NCBI GenBank assembly: GCA_938743325.2
Contig: OW568896.1
Span: forward strand, 186,001-250,000
Length of the DNA: 64,000 nucleotides
From: Pycnococcus provasolii
Taxonomy: Eukaryota > Chlorophyta > Pseudoscourfieldiophyceae > Pseudoscourfieldiales > Pycnococcaceae
Direction of reading: 5' to 3'
Part shown: positions 28,988-37,241 of the stretch, piece by piece
Position numbering within the stretch: position 1 is the stretch's first letter
Layout: every line of letters starts with the position of its first letter
Position numbers and translations under genes: made by a program
Notes under the pieces: model-generated
Seen by the model: only the letters and a program-made list of their open reading frames with translations
The model's database searches: none
What the model was told of the DNA's origin: nothing

Positions 28988-30027
28988 TCACTCGGACGCC
29001 GGAGGCTGAAGGACGATCCTCTTTTCGAAGGAGAGCTCCACTTCATGCTTCTCCGCGCTTTCCAGCAACTTCGCGTAAAGGTCTCCCTTTGTTGCGTCGA
29101 ACGTGGCGTCGTTCTTTACCATCACCTTTGCCGTGGTGCCAACACCGTCACAAGTGATGGATGAGATGTTCACAGATCCTCCGACGTTGCGTCGCGCATC
29201 TTGCAGAAATGAGCGAAGCAGCGAGGATGACGGCGGCCTGATTTACTTGCGCGGCATGTTGTCGTCACACGGCTGCCATTCGGCCGCGTAAAGCTCCGCG
29301 GTGACACGCTTGGTCGAATGGGACCCCGCGTGACAAATGCATGCAATATTTACACGCGTCCATCCTTCTGCTTGACGATATGAGCACCTTTGCCCAGTGC
29401 CTCGAAGAGACCGACGACGTCTGCCAACAAGCCGCCGCTCTTCCTCGCCTTGCTTCCTTCGTCCATGCGTCCGCCCTCCGAGAGCTCGGTTATTTCTGCG
29501 CCGGTTAGCGCGTTGCGATCCGCACCATCCAAGCTCGTGTTGATGAGGTCTGCGAAAGCCGCCTCCGCTTGTTCTTCCGCGGTCATGAGTCCCGCACCTG
29601 GCGACAAGCCTTCTAGAGAGTTTTTGCGCGCATTCGACATGGCAAATTCGAGTATCTCTTCTGACGTTTCCTCCTCAGACTCCTGTGATGGAACGCCGGA
29701 CGACTCTTCTGACTGTGCACCACCATCACCACCACCATCATTAATATGAACACAACAGCACTGATGCACTCGTCCTCCTCCTACACTTGAGAGACTCCTC
29801 CTAACACAAAAAGGGACCCTGCGCAACTTACAAGCTGCGAGATCATGGATGCCAGCAGCACCAATCACACAGACCGAACAAGACCGCCGTGAACAAGACC
29901 GCCGTGAACAAGACCGCCGTGACCAAGACCGTGACTGTGCCAAGTGTTTGTTAAACATGCCCCAACCACATATGGGATATGCCCTCGTAGTATGCGCCAT
30001 CGTCGTCGTCGTCGCCGCTCGGATCAT
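28988..30027 (-). CDS. Two-exon gene, unknown, probably organelle-targeted
   Basis: Proposed exons 30027-29354 and 29237-28988, giving 307 aa; intron 29353-29238 (116 bp) starts GTAAAT and ends TCAG, and the phase joins as Val. The N terminus is Arg/Ser/Cys-rich, with three copies of a SRRSC unit from a 15-bp DNA repeat, like a presequence. Middle: acidic EESSGVPSQESEEETSEEI, then helical EEQAEAAFADLINTSL and LLADVVGLFEALGKGAHIVK. Exon 2: SLLRSFLQDARRNVGGSVN, KNDATFDATKGDLYAKLLES. Without splicing exon 2 has no upstream ATG and exon 1 ends right at the donor. No family named. The start ATG lies next to teloboxes of the divergent phytoene synthase promoter. Confidence 0.55.
29878..29936 (+). 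repeat. 15-bp tandem repeat in N-terminal coding region
   Basis: GAACAAGACCGCCGT occurs three times in tandem, plus a diverged fourth copy. On the minus strand it codes for repeated SRRSC in the presequence-like part of the gene at 28988-30027. Confidence 0.85.
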
Positions 30028-30074
30028 TCTTAAAAAAATAAAACCTTTAGGGATACGGGGAGCGAAAAAATCTC

Positions 30075-30137
30075 CCCCTAACCCTAACCCCTAATTAATG
30101 GATGAGGATTCTGCCTTAACCCCTAACCCTAACCCGA
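30075..30137 (+). promoter_or_regulatory. Telobox cluster in phytoene synthase divergent promoter
   Basis: Two clusters, CCCCTAACCCTAACCCCTAA at 30075-30094 and TAACCCCTAACCCTAACCCG at 30117-30136, lie between the divergent gene start at 30027 and the ATG at 30219. Confidence 0.5.
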
Positions 30138-30218
30138 CCCTTTGGACCCTTGGGAGTTCGAGCAAATCTCCCCCTGGCAAATATTATTTCTACCTTCTCT
30201 GGGCTACCCCAGACTACC

Positions 30219-31997
30219 ATGCCTTTATCGATGGCGTCGTCCATGTCCATGTCCGCTCCTAGGTATGGACGTCGTGGTGGTGTTCACGGTGTTCTTGGAG
30301 GTGGTGTTCTACGTGGAGAGTGTTGGCGTCTTCCCTTCACAGGGCGTCCTTCATCATACTCATCACCGTCACTATTTGTGGTCACCATGAGTCGTCGTCA
30401 TCGTCCCTATTCTCGTTCTGGTTTGGACGTCGTCATGTCGTCGTCCTCGGATGTAGTGGATGTGGGGGATACCTTGAAGGCATACGCCTACTGCGCGCAA
30501 GTCACACGCCGTTCCAGCGCCACGTTCCACCTCGCGGCGTCGCTCGGACCTGACGACGTGCGTGACCGCATATTCGCGCTGTACGCATTTTGCAGGGCGC
30601 TCGACGAGGCGACGGACGGCGACAATCTGTCCCTAAATGAGAGCAAACAAAAGATCGATAAACTCGAGCGAGACCTCAGGGCCGCGTTCAGCGACGACGA
30701 CGATGCCGCACTTGCAAACTGTGGTTGCGAGGCTGTCGCGCTGGCAGACACCGTTCGGAGAACGCCGAGCCTGTCCATGCAGCCGTTTGAGGAGATGATC
30801 CAAGGCATGCGATCCGACCTGCGGGACGATGTACGTTTCAACACGTGGGACGACGACCTCAGAACGTACTGCTACCGAGTCGCAGGTGTCGTCGGCCTCA
30901 TGTGCGTTGCCGTTCTCGGCACGAAAAGAGAAGCAAATGAAAAAGACGCACAGGAAGCTGCCGTGGACCTTGGCATAGCTCTGCAACTCGTGAACGTGAT
31001 TCGCGACGTCGGCGAGGACGCCAGAGAAAGGCGCCGGCTCTACTTGCCACTCGATTCAGTCAATCGCGTTGGACTCGCGGCAGAGGAGCTGTTCTCATCA
31101 GAGTACACACCAGACGAGAGGTATGAACGGCTCGTCGAGGGCGAGATCCAGCGTGCCTTGCTCTACTTCCGACGCTCGCTAAGGGGATTGCCGGCGCTCC
31201 CGCTGTTCGCTCGCATTCCTACAATGGCTGCCGCTGATATATACGGAGCACTCTTGGCGAAGGTGCGAATGAACGGATACGACAACCTGTCGCAACGTGC
31301 TTACACGACTTCGTCGGAAAAAATCTTGGCTCTTCCAGGCATCCTCTTGCGCGCAATCGGACGCACGCCAACGCTGAAGGTGTGCGGCGACAGTGCGTAT
31401 ACGAACTGGCTTGCCAAGCCTGAGCCAGCGAGATCGCTTGTGCAGGACCTGCTCGTAATGGTGGAACTTAGCAACAAGAGCGACGACGACCATGCGGTGG
31501 AGGCTGCGGCGAAGGCGCTCGAGTGTTGCAATCCGTGCACGTCGCCTGCGCGTGACTCGTTGCTGCTCGGCGAGTGGGAACTTGTGTGGTCAAGTCCAGG
31601 GAGCGACTTTGCACGTCTCGAAAGGCGCCTGCGCGGAGGTCCGCTTGAGGGCCAGGCGAAAAGCTTGCAGGAGATTGGGAACGGATACTCGCGCAACGTG
31701 GTTGTTTTTCCAGGAGATTTTGTGCGCGTCGTCATCACTGCAACGGTGGACGCAGACTCCGTGAAGGTTGACACTACAAACGTGGGTCCTCCCTACACCT
31801 TCGAGCTGCAAATTGCGGGCATAAGCATTCCGCTCAAGTTTCCTGCGGAGTTTGCGCAAGAACGCACGTGCTTGCGCACACTCTATCTGGACGAAGACTT
31901 AAAAATTAGCCGCGTTGGCGCATTCGGCGAGCGCACGACGGAGGGCAGTCTCTTCGTGCACGTGCGTCATCGCGCGGAGCAATCACGTGACTTGTAA
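30219..31997 (+). CDS. PSY: Phytoene synthase fused to a PAP/fibrillin (plastoglobulin) domain
   Basis: 592 aa, one exon. Phytoene synthase condenses two GGPP to phytoene, the first committed carotenoid step, in plastids. Ser/Met-rich transit-like N terminus (about 1-85), then the synthase domain: YAYCAQVTRRSSATFHLAAS, FCRALDEATDGDN (first Asp motif), PFEEMIQGMRSDL, YCYRVAGVVGLMCVAVLGT, LVNVIRDVGEDARERRRLYL (second Asp motif), NGYDNLSQRAYTTSSEKILA. From about residue 410 a second domain reads like PAP/fibrillin: AAKALECCNPCTSPARDS, LLLGEWELVWSSPG, NVVVFPGDFVRVVITATVD, RTLYLDEDLKISRVGAFG, GSLFVHV. Fibrillins coat plastoglobules and thylakoids, so the tail could place the enzyme on lipid. First ATG at 30219. 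Confidence 0.9.
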   Translation: MPLSMASSMSMSAPRYGRRGGVHGVLGGGVLRGECWRLPFTGRPSSYSSPSLFVVTMSRRHRPYSRSGLDVVMSSSSDVVDVGDTLKAYAYCAQVTRRSSATFHLAASLGPDDVRDRIFALYAFCRALDEATDGDNLSLNESKQKIDKLERDLRAAFSDDDDAALANCGCEAVALADTVRRTPSLSMQPFEEMIQGMRSDLRDDVRFNTWDDDLRTYCYRVAGVVGLMCVAVLGTKREANEKDAQEAAVDLGIALQLVNVIRDVGEDARERRRLYLPLDSVNRVGLAAEELFSSEYTPDERYERLVEGEIQRALLYFRRSLRGLPALPLFARIPTMAAADIYGALLAKVRMNGYDNLSQRAYTTSSEKILALPGILLRAIGRTPTLKVCGDSAYTNWLAKPEPARSLVQDLLVMVELSNKSDDDHAVEAAAKALECCNPCTSPARDSLLLGEWELVWSSPGSDFARLERRLRGGPLEGQAKSLQEIGNGYSRNVVVFPGDFVRVVITATVDADSVKVDTTNVGPPYTFELQIAGISIPLKFPAEFAQERTCLRTLYLDEDLKISRVGAFGERTTEGSLFVHVRHRAEQSRDL

Positions 31998-32628
31998 TAC
32001 TAAAGTTTGAATTTGTACTGTATACTGAATTCTTTCTCAAACACGTATTGCCAACCTTAGTCATAATGCGGCTGGCGTATTGCGCGAGGGTCGCATCGCA
32101 TCGAGCCTGCGACACAGCGCTGAGCCTGGCCTGGGTTAGGGCTAGGGTTAGGTCTAGGGTTAGTTTTTTGCCGACCTGACCTGTTCCTGCGACCTCTTTT
32201 GAGATGTGACAGCATCATCGACTTGCATCCCCGACCGTTAGGGACAGCAACCTCGACCTGTACGGGTAGTTTCGACCTTTTACGATAGTGACAATGTAAC
32301 CTTGCCCAATTAGTCTATCAACGCCGGATAACAGTCGGGCATCGGCATCGGGAGAAATCGGGGGATGTGATGGCGATGGGAATGATCGCATTTTCTCCGA
32401 CGTAATCGCTCGACCAAAGACTCACTTTCCCGGGGGATGTGATCGCAGTTCTCCTCCGACCTAATCGCTCGACCCAAACGGTTGCTTTTCTCGACCAATT
32501 CAATCAATAATTCCGTTCGGTCTCAGGCATCAGGAGTCGCTTTTATGTGTACGGGTAGGGCCGGCAACGTTGTTGTTGGGCCTTGCACACACTTGCACAC
32601 ACTTGCACGCACACACACACGCCGTAGG
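31998..32628. other. Intergenic, 0.6 kb
   Basis: No gene seen. It contains reverse telobox DNA at 32132-32163, an imperfect direct repeat around CTCGACC...TTTTC / GGGGGATGTGATCGCA near 32365-32490, and a CACACTTGCACA repeat at about 32584-32622 just before the next ATG. Confidence 0.4.
32132..32163 (-). promoter_or_regulatory. Reverse-oriented telobox triplet
   Basis: GGGTTAGGG, TAGGGTTAGG and TAGGGTTAG in close series, opposite in orientation to the other teloboxes. They lie about 135 bases after the phytoene synthase stop and 470 bases before the next ATG. Confidence 0.4.
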
Positions 32629-33825
32629 ATGATGGCTACTTCATCTTCATTCTCGTCGTCCGTGATGCCTTCTCCTCCCTTGTCTCCTCGTGGTGGTGCG
32701 GGTGGCGTCGGGAGGGTTAGGTTAGATTCTTCGGCCCTATTCAGTGACCTCGACGGTGCGCCTGACAGCATCATATACGCGGACACGCCGCGCTCACCCG
32801 TGCGCATGGGAGGACGCATGGGAGGAAACCCGTTCGTGTCAGGAGATTACCCGTACAGGACCATCAAGGGATCCGTGTCGAAAACGAAAAGCAAGGTGCT
32901 GCTTCGAGGCGACGGTGCGACGCCACTGCCAGGTTCGCCAGATGCAAGGCCGGCGTTGCAGTGGAAGTCTACAGGACAACTAGACCCGCCGAACGTCGTG
33001 CACGACCGCGTGAACACGCCCTTCCGCAACAGGTCCAACTTCAAGCTTGGGGGCTCGAGTCCGCTACCCTTCGTCAAGACGACGAATGGCGCACTCATGC
33101 CCGCGCCGGAACTCTCACCCGTGAAAGGTCGGCTGCAGTGGGAAAGAACGAAGAGCTCTGTGCCCATCTCGCACAAGGGCGACCAGCGAAGCTACCTCAC
33201 CTCCAACCAAAAGTACGCCGAGCAGGCGGCGACAATGCGCACCCACACCAAGGCGGCGGCGAAAAATGTAGGCAAGGTGCTAGCACACGGCAGCGTCAAC
33301 AAGTGTGCAAGCCTCGTGCACTTGGGCGGCGCGCCGCCGACTCTCAAGCAAGCGAAACTCGAGGGTGACGACCCCATGGGTTGCCCGCTGCACGCGCACT
33401 TGAGTCCACGACTGGGCTGGTCGCTTCCACCTGGCATGGACGATATTAGCCAGTTCAACGAAGGCATCGACGAGATGACGCAGTCTGGCAGCGACTTCAA
33501 CCCTTGGAAGACGACGAGCTCTGACCGCTACCCGGCGCCTGGCCCGGGTATGTTGCCCAAGCCGCAGCTTCCCGTGCGCACATTTAGTCAATACGAGCTT
33601 GGAGGCTCCGGCGTGGTGGGCAGCAAGCTATACACCAAGGAAGGCGCGCTAACTCCACGAGGCGTCGGCGGCAGTCGCCCGAAGTACAGGACGACGTACA
33701 TGGATGAGGCAGTGCACCCGTCGAACCACAAGCTCTACGGAGGTCCGAAGCAACCTCACGAGTACAAGCGCTTTCAGTGGTACCGCATGCACAGCAACGT
33801 GTTGATTACCGACAGATGTCCATGA
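32629..33825 (+). CDS. Unknown protein, Pro/Ser/Gly-rich
   Basis: 398 aa, family not recognised. No signal peptide, no membrane segment and few long helices. Many short proline turns (SPPLSPRGG, LPGSPDARPALQWKS, PAPGPGMLPKPQLPVR) and Tyr/Lys/Trp-rich pieces such as KYRTTYMDEAVHPSNHKLYG and PHEYKRFQWYRMHSN. Two similar QW(K/E)(S/R)T segments (LQWKSTGQL, LQWERTKSS) hint at a loose internal repeat. Such composition resembles ciliary or microtubule-associated small-motif proteins, but that is a guess. Codon use looks like that of neighbours. ATG chosen at 32629 (next at 32632); 32545 is in frame but lies in a CACACA repeat. Confidence 0.68.
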   Translation: MMATSSSFSSSVMPSPPLSPRGGAGGVGRVRLDSSALFSDLDGAPDSIIYADTPRSPVRMGGRMGGNPFVSGDYPYRTIKGSVSKTKSKVLLRGDGATPLPGSPDARPALQWKSTGQLDPPNVVHDRVNTPFRNRSNFKLGGSSPLPFVKTTNGALMPAPELSPVKGRLQWERTKSSVPISHKGDQRSYLTSNQKYAEQAATMRTHTKAAAKNVGKVLAHGSVNKCASLVHLGGAPPTLKQAKLEGDDPMGCPLHAHLSPRLGWSLPPGMDDISQFNEGIDEMTQSGSDFNPWKTTSSDRYPAPGPGMLPKPQLPVRTFSQYELGGSGVVGSKLYTKEGALTPRGVGGSRPKYRTTYMDEAVHPSNHKLYGGPKQPHEYKRFQWYRMHSNVLITDRCP

Positions 33826-33920
33826 GCGTGCGCGTATGAGCGAGGGAAAGTAATAACAAAAATTTCACTTTTAGAGTTCAAAAATTATAAGCACAGAATA
33901 TAATTACACATAACAGAACG

Positions 33921-34853
33921 TCAATTTGGAAGGGAGACGAGGAGTGGTACGTGAAATAGCGCGGCGCCGGCAACCATGGCGAACGCCGAGTCGATCGGCG
34001 CGTGGAAGTATCGCGCGGTGTAGTGCGCGTCGAGCGCGCAAAGTGTAGCGAGCGCGAGCGCACAACACGCCGCGAGCGCCCACAGCACGATGGCTACCGT
34101 CGTGATACTTCGTCGTTGTCGTTTGATCTCCGTGAACGACGCCAGCGAGCGCACGGCTTCGAACTGCGCGCATGCGCTGACAGCGAGCCCGAGGAAGATG
34201 TGGTCGGAGAACGGGTACGCTGCCCCTTTGCTTTTGGGAAAGACGACCTTGACGAGCAGCAGGTACACGCCAAGTCGCACGGTTTGAACTCCACCAAAAA
34301 ATACCACGGATGAAACGATGTGCGTCTTCCTCCTTGTACTGCCTTTTATTTTTCTTTGCTCGAGCGCGGCAAACGTTTCGCCGAGTGCGCGCATGGCGAG
34401 GGGTGCTAATGGCAGGAAAGGCCCAATGGTTCTGAGCGCGTTGTCGAACGGCGTGAGCGGCAGGTACAACTTCGTTTTTTTGTTGTCTGTGTATTCGTTG
34501 TACACGATTCCGAGTGACACCGTGGTGATCCAGATGAGCCAAGGCATGACGATAGAGGTAATAAGGACAAACATGCGAGAAGCTGACACATCCCTAGTCC
34601 AAACAGACGAATTGGAAGACCGAAGCCCTGTTAACAATGAAGGAGACAGAGATGACACCCACATGGACGAGGTCAAGAATGAGGCGTTCAACTTCGAGGA
34701 AGGACGACGACGCGACAAAGATCCCGGTGCCGACGACGCCGACGACGACATAGGTAGGTACGCACACCAACTTTGACACCAAGTTCTTCCGGAGTCAAAT
34801 GTGTAATGTGTGAAATGGCGCGGGACCCGGGGGGAGACTCCGGAGCCCTCCAT
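33921..34853 (-). CDS. Multi-pass membrane protein, unknown function
   Basis: 310 aa as drawn. The C-terminal 215 residues have clear membrane helices: MFVLITSIVMPWLIWITTV, APLAMRALGETFAAL, VQTVRLGVYLLLVKVVF, HIFLGLAVSACAQF, TTVAIVLWALAACCALALAT, FAMVAGAALFHVPLLVSL. The first ~95 residues are Ser-rich and unlike the rest. In that stretch another minus frame (34594-34780) reads as two hydrophobic segments, VVVGVVGTGIFVASSS and LILDLVHVGVISVSF, but has no ATG, so a 5' intron or a different start is possible. The start at 34853 lies only 88 bases from the divergent thioesterase gene. Family not recognised. Confidence 0.6.
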   Translation of the reverse strand: MEGSGVSPRVPRHFTHYTFDSGRTWCQSWCAYLPMSSSASSAPGSLSRRRPSSKLNASFLTSSMWVSSLSPSLLTGLRSSNSSVWTRDVSASRMFVLITSIVMPWLIWITTVSLGIVYNEYTDNKKTKLYLPLTPFDNALRTIGPFLPLAPLAMRALGETFAALEQRKIKGSTRRKTHIVSSVVFFGGVQTVRLGVYLLLVKVVFPKSKGAAYPFSDHIFLGLAVSACAQFEAVRSLASFTEIKRQRRSITTVAIVLWALAACCALALATLCALDAHYTARYFHAPIDSAFAMVAGAALFHVPLLVSLPN

Positions 34854-34854
34854 G

Positions 34855-34883
34855 TAACCCTAACAGAATTAGAAACCCTAACA
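34855..34883 (+). promoter_or_regulatory. Telobox pair in divergent promoter of thioesterase gene
   Basis: TAACCCTAACAG and AAACCCTAACAG separated by a few bases, 60-90 bases before the ATG at 34942. They lie inside the very short gap to the divergent membrane-protein gene. Confidence 0.5.
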
Positions 34884-34941
34884 GCGTGGTTCCAGGTGGG
34901 CTCCACGACGTGTACCCTTTCGCTCTTTCCCAACCTTCGCA

Positions 34942-35652
34942 ATGACAATGTCGAGTTTGTTGAAGCTGACAAGTACGATCGTGCACCGTCCCTCCTCTGG
35001 AGCTGCCTCTGGTCGGCCGTCCGCCGCCGTCGTGTGGACGCACGGACTCGGAGACACGCCGCACGGATGGGCCATGCTCACGCAGTCTTTCGCACGAGCG
35101 ATGCCGCACGCCATCTTCGTGCACCCTGCTGCACCCAACCTGCCCGTCTCGTGCAACATGGGCGCCGTCATGCCGTCGTGGATGGACCTCCTCAACATAC
35201 CCGTCACGCCGGGCATGGAAGATAACGGACGCGACCTCGACGAGAGTGTGGCGATGATGCACGCCACCGTTGACGATATCGTGGCGTCGGAAAATATTCC
35301 CGCGGACAGGATCGTCCTCGCGGGGTTCTCACAGGGTGGCGCGCTCAGCCTCGTCAGCGCACTGAAGTATCCCAAGAAACTTGCGGGAACTGTCGTCTTA
35401 TCCGGTTGGTGTCCACCCAAGGCGGACGTGAACGCGCTCGTCGCGGCGTCGCCAACGAAGGATGGCAAGTTCTTCATTGGGCACGGCGACGCGGACGGCG
35501 TCGTTGTGCCGTCTTGCGGCGAGGAGGTTGTGAAAGTGCTCAAGCAGAACGGCGTCGCGGTGACCTCTGAGGTTTATCCTAATATGGCGCACTCATCGTG
35601 CGGCAAGGAAGAAAAGGACGTGCTTGAGTTCCTCAAGGAAGTCATCCCATAA
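34942..35652 (+). CDS. Acyl-protein thioesterase / lysophospholipase-like hydrolase
   Basis: 236 aa, the usual length of the APT/LYPLA family, alpha/beta hydrolases that remove palmitate from proteins or hydrolyse lysolipids in the cytosol. Motifs: VVWTHGLGDTPHGWAML (oxyanion region), HPAAPNLPVSCNMGAVMPSW, nucleophile elbow VLAGFSQGGALSL with the catalytic Ser, GHGDADGVVVP with the catalytic Asp, and PNMAHSSCGKE with the catalytic His. All three triad residues are present. The Thr/Val/Ser N terminus is short and not clearly a targeting signal. ATG at 34942 is the first in frame. Confidence 0.9.
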   Translation: MTMSSLLKLTSTIVHRPSSGAASGRPSAAVVWTHGLGDTPHGWAMLTQSFARAMPHAIFVHPAAPNLPVSCNMGAVMPSWMDLLNIPVTPGMEDNGRDLDESVAMMHATVDDIVASENIPADRIVLAGFSQGGALSLVSALKYPKKLAGTVVLSGWCPPKADVNALVAASPTKDGKFFIGHGDADGVVVPSCGEEVVKVLKQNGVAVTSEVYPNMAHSSCGKEEKDVLEFLKEVIP

Positions 35653-35772
35653 TAGATTTTATTTATGCGAATGAATACTTGGTAACTTTTTGGTAACTTT
35701 GACTAAATAAACTACCTACTATAGTTGACGCCGCGACGAAGCGTGTCGCCGGCAACTGCAACGATGCAGCTT

Positions 35773-37063
35773 TTAGCTGCCTCGGTACGTCGAGTATCCG
35801 AATGGTGACAGCAAAATCGGAACGTGGAAGTGCTCGCGCGTCTGAGCAGCGCTGATCGTGAAATCCACCGTCACCTCGGGGTAGAAGGGCAGTCCGCCGC
35901 ACGGAGCGAGCGCCGAGGCGTGGTTTGAGAGCAAGTACGCACCCGTCTCGAAGCGCAGGCGGTAGTGACCGGGCATGAGAGGTGGCTGCAGTAGTGTGGC
36001 CACGCGTCCGTCGTCGTTCGTCGCGCCACGACCCAACTCGGTGTACGATGCCGCCGGAGGTGCTGTGCCCACAGAAGACGCTTCGAGCGGCGCTCGGCTG
36101 ATGACGATCGAAAGGTTGCTCGCCGGACGCCCCAACGCCGTGTCAAGAACGTGCGTCGTGATAGGCGAGCGCACGGCACCACCTGCTGCGGTGGCGGAGG
36201 GCGTTGCCGCCGCAGAACCCTCTCCTGGTGATTTTCGTGGTTTGGGTTGCGTGTGTGTGTGTGTGGGTATGTCGGGAAGTGAGCACGGTTGTCCGCGAAG
36301 CAAACACTCAGGGCGTGTGTGCGTGGAGGCGTGGCGCACCATGCAATGGCGCGGATGTGCCTGCGAGGTGTCGTCGCACGCCGTCCAAGCGTGCTTGGGC
36401 GCGCCGGTGCGTACCGCTGGTGTGTTCGACGACGAGCTTGTGCAGGCGCAGCTCTGTGATTTTCATCTGCTCGACAGCTGCGTTTTGAAACTCCACAGCG
36501 GGCTTATTGTTGATTCGGTCCTTGAGAGCGGCGAGTATGGTCGGCGCGGGTACACCGGACGCACATATGAGGAAGACGAACCCAAACTTGTCGTAATACT
36601 GCTCGTTGAGTGCATGCATTTGCGTCGCGATATCTTCGTTCATGGTCGCTGCCGCCGCCGCTTGTTCTTTGGATTCCCTTTCTTGTACATGTTTCTTCTG
36701 TCCTATACGCGGGTGTGCTTCGAACGCTTCTAGCCATCCGGAGAGAGGCGTTTCGTTGAGCCAGATTCGGCGCATGATCATGACAAAATCACGCGATGAC
36801 GATACACGAGTTGACGACGAGGACGACACAGAATTACCACCTGACACATTCACGGCATCTAAGAGGCGGTCCACCCAAAAGCTACTTTGACAGCACGACA
36901 TTAACAGCGAGCGCGCGTTCGCATTGTCAGAAGCAAGCAGTTTCAAAAGCAAACTACCAGAAGGAGGATCCTCACCCAACGCATCCAGAGGGGAAGGATC
37001 TAAGCCACTCCAAAGAGCGGCGGACATGTTGCCAGAATGGGCTGATGGGGGAGGAGCTTGCAT
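35773..37063 (-). CDS. TTL: Allantoin synthase: OHCU decarboxylase + HIU hydrolase, two exons
   Basis: Proposed exons 37063-36415 and 36224-35773, 366 aa; intron 36414-36225 (190 bp, GTACGC...CCAG), phase joining as Gly. The enzyme carries out the last two steps of urate to S-allantoin. Exon 1: OHCU decarboxylase with FEAHPRIGQ (catalytic His), FVFLICASGVPAPTILAAL, RINNKPAVEFQNAA, MKITELRLHKLV. Exon 2: transthyretin-like HIU hydrolase with ITTHVLDTALGRPASNLSI, MPGHYRLRFETGAYL, FYPEVTVDFTI, HFHVPILLSPFGYSTYRGS at the very end, where the YRGS tail is the family signature. The order of domains is that of plant TTL. ATG at 37063 or 37027 (MSAALWSG). It lies on the same strand as HslU, 178 bp downstream. 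Confidence 0.85.
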
Positions 37064-37241
37064 GCTGATTCGGGCATTGGGCCAGCTTGGTGGACACCCG
37101 CCGCTCGACGGGTTTGGGCCGGAAGCCGTGTATGGTCCGATGCGTTGGCCGCGTGGCTCGAACGTCGTCCCGATTATGTAAAACGTTTTGTGCTTTTTTT
37201 TTTTGATTCTGTTCTTATTACCCTTCCCTTTACAAGTCCTT

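Noticed and set aside
30075-30137. Telomere or chromosome end
   Set aside because: Only short telomere-like arrays are present, with normal genes on both sides; interstitial teloboxes fit better.
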